Assembly (NCBI RefSeq): GCF_000247695.1
Contig: NW_004624880.1
Location: 2,924,829 to 2,988,828 of the forward strand
From: Heterocephalus glaber
Taxonomy: Eukaryota > Chordata > Mammalia > Rodentia > Bathyergidae
DNA: 64,000 bases
Direction of reading: 5' to 3'
The notes under the pieces are model-generated. The model did not search any database. It saw only the letters and a program-made list of their open reading frames with translations, and was not told the origin of the DNA. Numbering within the stretch: position 1 is the stretch's first letter; every line of letters starts with the position of its first letter. The position numbers and the translations under genes were made by a program. Positions 56,681 through 64,000 of this stretch are shown piece after piece.

Positions 56681-58380
56681 TTCTCTGCAAATTGCTAAGT
56701 AAATTAAAAGACTGACCCTATCTACTAAGCTGCCCATAAAAGAGCAAAATCCTCAGCAAGGTCACTATGGGATTTGATTCCTAAGCCCCTAGTCTTCTTT
56801 TCACAATTCTAAGTTATTGAATTGCTCATCTAAATCCAGCCCAAACTCAAAAGCATGGTATTGGCTTGGTCAGAATCCAGGAGTCAGCTTACTTTGTTAT
56901 TGGCCTTGGGATTCAGTTCATATTTCTGAACATGAATGCAGAGGTTTGCATTGGGATATTGATAAAGGTTGAAGACAAAAGGAAAAAAATCACACTTTTT
57001 TTTCTCATGAACAAAATGCTCTTTCCCTTTCAAAAGACCATAGTATAGTTTCTTTAGAATCTGACTGTTTCAAACTCAAATTAGTATTTCTGTAGTTGAC
57101 TAAAAACTGAATTATCTCTCCCTTTTACTTTATCAATGCTGAGAAAGAGACTTAATTTAATATTTTCTACCCAGATCAAATGAATATCAATTAGAACAAT
57201 AACTTTATTTTTGCAACAGGAAAACCAAATTGTAATAGCTTGGTTGTGATAGCGTTTTAGAGAATTTAAAGGATATCATAACCCATTCATTCATAATAGT
57301 CAATTATTGACACCTAGCAGCTTCATTTATGAATAAAGAATAAGTTGGCTAGCAGAGCAACTTACAAATATATTATTTTACACCTAAGTTTTTCAACACA
57401 AACATTTTTAAAACTTCCCGGGGAAAAGGCAAATCTCTCAATTTTTAACACTTCCATGTTTTTCTTTTTTTTTTCCCTCAAGATGTGGAAAACCAGACTC
57501 TTTACTCAGTCTAGAGTTGGTCACCTGAAATAGGACAAATAACACCAGAGCATCCGAATTTTTTTTTCTTCCCAAAACCTTGGGAGGAGGCTTAGGTTGG
57601 GGTGAGAAGTTCTTCTGCAGGGATGCAGAAGAGAACAGCTTGGATTTCCATTATGAGTTTAGTATGAAAATAACTGTGTGCAAGTATATGAAGGATTTAC
57701 TATATTTAAAATTTCATCCCTGTCCTCAGAGACCAGTTTAGAACAGGGCAAGTTTAGTGTAGTTTTGACACAGAGCTTAATGGCCAAAGGAGTAGCTAAT
57801 AATAGAAATTACTAGGAAGAGGAATTATGATTATATTTTTTGCTAAAGAATTTAACTGTACTGATGCTCCTCATGACCTTGGAGATGTGGCAGTCTTGCC
57901 TCCTCTCTATCTCAGGATTTCTTTGTTCAATTAATACATTTTGTAATTTCCCTACAAGTGAATATGAAGTTTCACTTATTCCGCAATTTCTCATTGCCCA
58001 GGGAGGGGCCAGCTCACTTATTCCTTTGAGCTTAATGTAGAAGAATCAAAATCCCCCAGTGAGAGGAATAAGGGCAGAGACCCAACCTGACTTCCTCTAG
58101 CTTTAGGCAACTTGTGAGAGCCCATGATTCATCCAGAGGCCCCATCCTCAAGCAACCTCCATCAAACCATGCCCCGCCCCCCAATATGTTATTTCACATT
58201 TTCTTTCGTGGTGCAATCTTGCTCTGAGATTACAAGGAATGCTGAGTTTTATTAGTGTTCTTTCAACACACTGATTTAATTGTCACTGCCCCTTAGCAAG
58301 TGCTGAGTCATTCCCTAAGCGTCATAGCATTCCATAGACACCTCATCCTTTTCTATTTTCCTTCCTTTTTTTAAAGTCCT
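56681..58380. other. Unique-looking DNA; possible conserved element at 57220-57350
   Basis: No repeat recognised. 57220-57350 is AT-rich with TCATTCATAATAGTCAATTA and CATTTATGAATAAAG words. A C-run lies at 58173-58182. Confidence 0.3.
58301..58310 (+). promoter_or_regulatory. MARE/NF-E2-type AP-1 site
   Basis: TGCTGAGTCA is an exact match to the site bound by NF-E2, NRF2 and small MAF dimers. A single 10-base word has limited weight, but it lies 90 bases upstream of a good splice acceptor in repeat-free DNA. Confidence 0.35.
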
Positions 58381-58397
58381 CATTTTTTTCCCAACAG

Positions 58398-58428
58398 GTT
58401 TGTCTTTGGAAAAGACTGAGAAGAACTG
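58398..58428 (+). other. Candidate 31-base microexon
   Basis: A long pyrimidine tract (58349-58397, ending TTTTTTTCCCAACAG) forms a strong acceptor. Only 31 bases later comes the donor ACTG|GTAAGC. Frames 1 and 3 are open (VCLWKRLRRT; LSLEKTEKN); frame 2 has a TGA. Such short spliced segments occur as neural microexons or non-coding exons, and also by chance. Confidence 0.25.
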
Positions 58429-58829
58429 GTAAGCTCTCCTTCCTCACTTCTGCTCCTTGGTTGAGTATAATTTATATTTCTAACCATTTTGCAAGTGTCA
58501 TTAAAGAACATTTCCCAAGTTTCTGCTGAAGAAGAGCCTTGTTTGATCTTTGCAATGCTGGCACTCTTTTAGAATTAACCATGGAAAAATTTGATGACAC
58601 TTCCACGCTTCTTGTAAAATTCATCTTTGGGGTAATTTTACAGTGTGTGTTTTCCCCTTGAATGTTTTAAAGAGTTGGATTTCCGTCTCTTTGCACAACA
58701 TTCTACCAGCTGTGTCTCATTTGCTTTGCAAGGGCATTTGAAGAAACTGCTATTTTGGAAACTGCTTAACATATGAGATAATTGTTTTAAAGCACTTTAC
58801 AGGTTTCATAGTGCTTTCCCATTATTTTA

Positions 58830-58930
58830 CCCATTCATTTCTCATAGACACTTAGGAAATACTATTTACACTTTTCAGAAAGGAAAATAGAGGTACTGAA
58901 GAAAGAACAGAACAGCAGCTTGGCAAGGTG
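58830..58930 (-). repeat. MIR fragment
   Basis: TACACTTTTCAGAAAGGAAA, then GAGGTACTGAAG, then CAGCTTGGCAAGGTGA, fits a minus-strand MIR weakly. Confidence 0.45.
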
Positions 58931-59109
58931 ATATATCTCATTCCTGAATTAATCAACAAATTAAAATCTCTTTCTTCAGACCCTTTAATACCTATGACCA
59001 GAAATCCTCACGCCTTTTGACCTAAATAGGTAGACAGACACATGTGCTGTTCTGCACAGGCATGTGTGGTCTGGTTAGTCTTCTATCTACTATAAGAAAT
59101 AGGTGCTGC

Positions 59110-59677
59110 ACCCATGTTTATAGTGGCACAGTTTGTAATAGCTAAAGCTTGGAAACAGCCCAAGTGCCCATCAACTGGAAACTGGATAAAGAAGATTTTT
59201 TTTTTTATATATAAAATGGAGTACTACCCAGCCATAAAGAATGAGAAACTAGAGTCACTTATAGCTAAACGTATGCATATTGAGGCCATCCTCTTAAGTG
59301 AAATAAATAGGACACATGTGTGTAAATGCCAAATAGTTTCTCTAGTGTGAGAAACTGAAAGTGTAAATAAGATTAAAATGATTAAAACAAATAATTGATA
59401 ATTTGAAATAGGAAGAAAAGTTCCAAAGGGGTAGGGGAAGTGGAAAGGGAAGGGGAAAGGAAAGAAGGGAAAGGAAAAATTATGAGAAGAGGAAAAAATG
59501 GAAACAAAGTCTTTGTAAATAGGGAAGGGTGGAGGGGGTGAAGGGAGTACAGGGAATGGGGAGAAAACAAGAACCAAGATATGTCATGTACAGGTACAAG
59601 CACCCAATGATAAATGTAAACCTTATTGTATACCTAAAATGTACCAGTAAAAGAATTTAAGAAAAAAAAAATAGAAA
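59110..59677 (+). mobile_element. LINE-1, 568-base 5'-truncated copy with perfect TSD
   Basis: The coding remnant 59114-59350 gives FIVAQFVIAKAWKQPKCPST, then KMEYYPAIKNEKLESL, the last part of L1 ORF2p, followed by its 3' UTR and the terminus ATGTACCAGTAAAAGAATTT plus an A-rich tail. A perfect 16-base target-site duplication AAGAAATAGGTGCTGC flanks it (59094-59109 and 59678-59693), showing target-primed insertion with early termination. It is the same family as 1-933. Confidence 0.97.
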
Positions 59678-59754
59678 AAGAAATAGGTGCTGCCGACTTG
59701 GACATTGAGACTCTGAAAAGGGACTATTTAGTTGCCTTTGTTATAGGTGATGTG

Positions 59755-59985
59755 GTGGGTGGTTAAAAGCGTTACCCTCAGAGTATAAATTGCTTGTGTA
59801 TAAATCCAAACTCTAGCCCTTATCAACTGTGTGACATTGGTGAATTGCTTATCATCTCTTACCCTTGATTTTCTTATCTGTACAATGGGAACAGTAGTTA
59901 CAGTTTCCTGGAATATTGCAAGGCTTATCGGACCTAATTGAAACAAAACTCTAAGCACAGTCATGCAATAACCCCTCAGTAAGCC
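59755..59985 (+). repeat. MIR SINE
   Basis: ATCAACTGTGTGACATTGGT core, TTCTTATCTGTACAATGGGA and ACTCTAAGCACAGTCATGCA tail. Confidence 0.85.
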
Positions 59986-60567
59986 CTAGTATCATATTGT
60001 GGTTCAAAATATGGTCACCTGGTCATTTTTCTTGATGTTCATTTAAGTTGATTTGTTTCATAAAATTATACCAGTGAAGGCCTGGGGATAGTAACCTCCA
60101 GAGGTAATTGGTAGGGTAGACTGAAGTTATACTAGTGTTTTCTCTGCTTTTGAGAGCTGTGATAATTATAACTTTTCAGTCATTCTACTCTTTAAACACA
60201 GAACAGCAATGTTGTTCCTCCTGAATAATGTGGGAAGGAGACAAAGACCCCATTCACTCTTGCCTGTGGCATTTCAGGCTAGCTCTTTAGGAATAGTAGC
60301 CCACTGAAAGGCAAAAGATGACATGGATTTTCTCGAAGTTCAAGGTGAAATGAAGATATAGAAGAAACAACCGTGATCTGTTTAGTTGTGAATGGGCTCT
60401 TGTTGGAAGACAGAGGACTGAGTCCCATATCTTCAACTTTTATATTTGGAGATACTAAAGTACAGTTTTGCTCAGTTACCCAGCAAGTGCTTCTTGGTCA
60501 CCCTTGGGTCTACTAGGTGCTGGAAGGTGAGTATCAGCAACAGGTTATTCTTATAAATGGGAATTAA
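59986..60567. other. Unique-looking non-coding DNA
   Basis: Nothing recognised. Confidence 0.35.
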
Positions 60568-60575
60568 AATACCTT

Positions 60576-60681
60576 CAGGATGACCAACTTGTTCCCTATT
60601 TTCCCAGGACATTCCAATGGCAAGTGCTATATCCTGGAAACCTCTTCAGTCCTAGGAAAATTCAAGGAGATTGGTCACCCT
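60576..60681. mobile_element. Short hAT-type MITE with inverted ends and 8-base TSD
   Basis: The ends CAGGATGACCAACTTG and GAGATTGGTCACCCT are inverted repeats with few mismatches. Flanks AATACCTT (60568-60575) and AATACCTG (60682-60689) match at 7 of 8 bases, the size expected for hAT transposons. It is 106 bases long and non-coding. Confidence 0.8.
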
Positions 60682-60689
60682 AATACCTG

Positions 60690-61087
60690 CTGTTTTACTG
60701 TGTTCGCCACATAGGCAATAGATATAAAGGTACTTTGACATTTCATGAACTGAAGAGTATAATCAATTCTGAACACCTAATGTTCAAAAATAGTGCATTT
60801 GGTTATTGGAATGAAACTGCTTAGAAATATGTAATGTGACTGGAAAAACCCCATTAACGTGTATTCCATGCTTTATATCATCCTAATGTATGTACACACA
60901 TGTAATTGAAAGTACACACAAGCATATTCATAGAGAACATTTAGAACAATTACTTTCAGGTTATAATGAGGATAATGTACACTGAAAAGACCTCATTTCC
61001 ATCATTGTTACTTCCTGAAACATTCTGTTTTACATCCAAAGCATATTTTTTAAATGATTACCACTTAAAATACTGTAAATTGATTAG
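60690..61087. other. Unique-looking non-coding DNA
   Basis: Nothing recognised. Confidence 0.35.
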
Positions 61088-61430
61088 TGTGGTGGTTAAT
61101 CCTGATTGCCAACTTGATTGGCCTGAGACATGCCTAGGAGATTAAGAAGTCATACTTCTGGGTATATCTGGGTGGGTTATGAGGACATGACTGACCTTGG
61201 GGTCTATATCTGGTCCCTCATTCCTTCCTTTTGGGCTCTTCACTTGTTCTCTACCTCCCAGATGCCATGCATTGAGTAGCTTTCCTCTGCCATGTCTCTC
61301 TGCCATGATGTTTCTTCCATAGAATCAGCCAATCACGGGCTGAAATCAGGAGCCAAAATAAACCTCTCCTCCTACTTTAAGCTTCAACTCTCAGGTATTT
61401 TGTCCCAACAACAGAAAGCTAACCAGTACA
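61088..61430 (+). mobile_element. Solo-LTR-like element, MaLR-like, class uncertain
   Basis: The 343-base block starts TGTGGTGGTTAATCC and ends AACCAGTACA, giving TG...CA ends. It carries an AATAAA near 61354 and the word order CAACTTGATTGGCCTGAGAC, GGTATATCTGGGTGGGTTAT, then TCAGGTATTTTGTCCCAACA, seen in a common rodent repeat. The flanks ATTAG and ACCAG agree at only 3 of 5 bases. There is no internal region and no coding capacity. Confidence 0.5.
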
Positions 61431-61966
61431 ACCAGTAATCTGTATTAGACAACTTTAAAGGAAAACAAAATGATCTGGGGAAGATGACATAACTGGCCAT
61501 CTATTGGCATAATAATAAATGCACACGAAAGAATAGTAGCACATTGCTTGGAATTAACTAGAGGTAGCATTGGCATTTCACAGATGTACAAAACTGTCAA
61601 CCAGTGAGCACACCCAGGAATTAGGATAGTTCCCAAAAACAAATCATTTAGTTTGCTTTCATGTCATCCAGAGATTGCCCTGGAGTGGAACTTCAAAATG
61701 TATGAGGATGAATTTGCTTAAAAATTCAAAAGTTTCTTGATTGACTTATTTGTATTTTACCCAGAGAAATCAACCATAATTCAAGCCAATGAGCCCTGTA
61801 AATGCCACACCTAAGCTTTGCATAGACATGCATAGCAAAGATAAATTAAACATGTCACATCTATTAGGAAGAACATAAAAACAAGCAAATTTGGTCAAAC
61901 TCAATCACTTATATTAATAGAAGTAATATTTATTTTAAAAATTATTCCTTTAAAATAGAATGACTC
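61431..61966. other. Unique-looking non-coding DNA
   Basis: Nothing recognised. Confidence 0.35.
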
Positions 61967-61967
61967 T

Positions 61968-62044
61968 GGGCCAGGGATGTAGCTCAGTGGCACAGTGCCT
62001 GCCTGGCAAGCAGAAGGCCCTGAGTTCGATTCCAGTACAAAAGG
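61968..62044 (+). mobile_element. ID-type tRNA-derived SINE
   Basis: GGGCCAGGGATGTAGCTCAG, TGGCACAGTGCCTGCC and the intact B box GAGTTCGATTCC, followed by CAGTAC and a very short A tail. Confidence 0.92.
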
Positions 62045-63603
62045 GCTCTTTTCTGCTTGACTTTCTAAATGGAACATGTAAACTTTGAGAAAATGTTGAA
62101 AACCCTGTGAGCATGTGATATACTCTTTGTCTGTCCCACAGAACCTGTTTCAGGCCTGGGCACCTGGTGGACACTTAGTAAAGCCTTTTTCACTTATATT
62201 GAATGTTCTTTGTATTAATAATCATCCAGTGTAATATAATGAAACTAAAGTGAACAGGGCATGGCCTACCATTCCACGTTGAACTTTCCCCTAAGGAATA
62301 AACTACTTTACCTCTCAGACAGAAGCAAAGAACTCATTCAAAAGCAGAGCTGAAGGCTGTTGGAGTTATTGTTGTTTATATTTCCCTGGACAGAGGAGTA
62401 ATTATGTTGGCTTTAAAGGCCTTTTCTTCTACCTTCCATTTTGGCCTGCTGGTGGAGGAAGAAGCCTTCCTTGTATTCCTGCATCTTACAAATGGAAACA
62501 CAGAGGAGGGAATCGTTTGCCCAAGGTCATAAAGTCAAAATATCTCAGATATTTGTCAATCCTAATTTAATTTTCCCAAATCTCATCAAACAGAGCTGTA
62601 GGTAATTTTCTTGGTCCTGTTTTTAGTTTAGGAAGTGCCCCTCCCCCATTCCCTCTCCACTGTCCATGATTTTCCCAATGTTTCCATTCCTAAACAATTC
62701 TGCTTCCTTCTATTACTTTCAAATAGTATTTTCTTTGTTCTCAGCCAACACATCTGTACCTCTACTCTAAGATCTCAGGCTAAGGGAATCTTCTAGATGA
62801 CTGAAAGTACTGAATAAATATGAAGCTATAAGGGCTGTTTCTCCTCAGGCCAGCCTGCTGCCTTACATGTAGCAACCCACAGCTACAGGGTTGGACAGAT
62901 TTCTCTCAGGCTTCAGTAATGGGAGCCAAGGGTTTGCTTTATGGTTAATTTAGCTGGTGATGAGAGCAAGAGAAAATTTGTGAGGAAGGACATGAAGTGG
63001 AGGAAACCGAGGTCATAGCTTGAGCAGAAGCTCTAACAAGACAGATTGCTTGTGGCTCTTAGGGCACCATTTCCCCAACAGTGGTGATGCAGAGACAAAG
63101 TTAACAAATGACAGTCTCCTTTGAGGGGCACATGAGGGCACAAAGATTTTTCAGAACTGAGCCCCACAGAGAGGAAGTCTGCTTGATATTTATTCAAACC
63201 CCTTCCTTTTAAATTTTGATTACCCTTGGCTCTGCTAGGTGCTAAAATTTATGCACCAGCGACAGGTGATTCTTATGTAAGGATGGAATCTTGGGTGTGA
63301 TAAATTTGGTCTAGAGAAATCTCAGCTCAGTTGCTACAGATGGCAGTGTCATGATGACAGAGTTAGAGAGCAGTGACCTGCCGGGCTGTGGGCTGTCTGC
63401 GAAATGGCTACTTGGTTCAGAACTGCCGGAGCTAATTCCTTGAGCTCAAGGTCATGATCAAGGAGCATAAATGAACTGTAGGGTTGACATCATTCTAGCA
63501 ACATCCTTTCCTCCTCCCTCAGACACTTCTGCTGGCTCACTCAAGGGTCCTGCAAGAATCAGGTTACAACCTGTGCTCCTGGTGAATACCTTTGTAATGT
63601 GTG
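62045..63603. other. Unique-looking DNA with a MIR trace
   Basis: 62480-62545 (ATCTTACAAATGGAAACACA, then TTTGCCCAAGGTCATAAAGT) is a minus-strand MIR piece. Nothing else recognised. Confidence 0.4.
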
Positions 63604-63618
63604 GCCTCTGTCTATTAT

Positions 63619-63717
63619 TTTCTTTTTTTCTTTTTTTTGAATGGGGCAAGGGATCGAACTCTGGTCCTTGTGCTTGGGCAGCAGGCGGCGAAACCATTGA
63701 GCTAAATCCGCAGCCCC
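63619..63717 (-). mobile_element. ID-type SINE with perfect TSD
   Basis: A T/C-rich tail (63619-63638), GCAAGGGATCGAACTCTGGT, GGCAGCAGGCGGCG and CATTGAGCTAAATCCGCAGC are present. A perfect 15-base target-site duplication GCCTCTGTCTATTAT lies at 63604-63618 and 63718-63732. Confidence 0.96.
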
Positions 63718-64000
63718 GCCTCTGTCTATTATGACTTATCCTGTTAATGGTAAATTCTGTGCTTGCTGAAAATTGCTTACACTAAAGAATTTGCACCAAC
63801 TGGGTTGGTTTGGCTGAGGAGACATTTTTATGTGGACGGTTCCAGTCAAGTTCTATCTGTGATCTGGGTTTTTCTGTAGTGACATCTTTCAGGCCACAAA
63901 TTCTTAGCCTTAGTTTTGAAGAGTTTGGAAATCCCCCGAAAGTTCACACATACACAAAATTGTGAATCTTATCTGCCTTTCTTTAGGAAGAGAGTTTATA

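Noticed and set aside
37370..58428. Joining the three downstream + strand exon candidates into one gene model
   Set aside because: The first candidate's open frame meets an immediate stop if joined to the second, the spacing is large, and the L1M orientation bias does not favour a + strand gene; there is no evidence linking them.

Overview
This window looks like ordinary non-coding nuclear DNA from a rodent: intergenic, or a large intron. The host assignment rests on the SINEs. At least a dozen copies of a tRNA-derived ID-type SINE occur on both strands, with A-box TAGCTCAGTGG and B-box GAGTTCGATCC. There is one clear 7SL-derived B1 element with the 29-base internal duplication, and at least two B1-dID composites (B1 head joined to an ID-like tail). 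No B2 element was seen, which argues against mouse-, rat- or hamster-like rodents. A beaver- or squirrel-like rodent, or a related non-muroid lineage, is an inference only. No complete protein-coding gene, rRNA, functional tRNA, CRISPR array or bacterial feature could be supported.

Layout. 1-933 is the 3' end of a LINE-1 that still carries a readable ORF2 C-terminal segment. 934-7500 is mostly unique sequence with L1 tails, an old L1M relic, a MER5A-like hAT fragment and an ID. 7542-9130 holds a Tigger-type MITE followed by a long old L1M 3' UTR. 9480-16090 is unique sequence with MIR, L2 and L1M relics and a cluster of three CCAAT boxes. 16095-17080 is a younger L1 nested in an L1M. 17085-23010 is MIR, L1M and L2 relics around possible conserved non-coding DNA. 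23171-26220 is richer in GC, with overlapping chance-like open frames. 26226-36500 holds B1, ID and L1 elements and one unexplained 228-codon minus-strand open frame. 36620-37960 is the most distinctive part: GC-rich, ending in a locally CpG-rich block with a good acceptor/donor-bounded exon candidate at 37370-37500. 38080-48000 carries MIRs, CA repeats, a hAT MITE, a B1-dID and a truncated U4 snRNA pseudogene. 48041-51600 is dense in SINEs, with a purine microsatellite grown from an ID tail. 53275-54980 is the second long L1M 3' UTR. 55600-64000 has a GA repeat, MIRs, a short L1 with a perfect 16-base target-site duplication, a hAT MITE, an LTR-like element and two IDs.

Function. The only hints of host-gene function are four short segments flanked by good splice-site consensus on the + strand (2010-2131/2145, 37370-37500, 49589-49663 and 58398-58428) and several repeat-free AT-rich stretches that could be enhancers. 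Such signals arise by chance in 64 kb, so each is a hypothesis needing RNA or cross-species evidence. I found no convincing undescribed biological system. Family names for old repeats come from remembered consensus patterns, and edges of diverged repeats are approximate to tens of bases.
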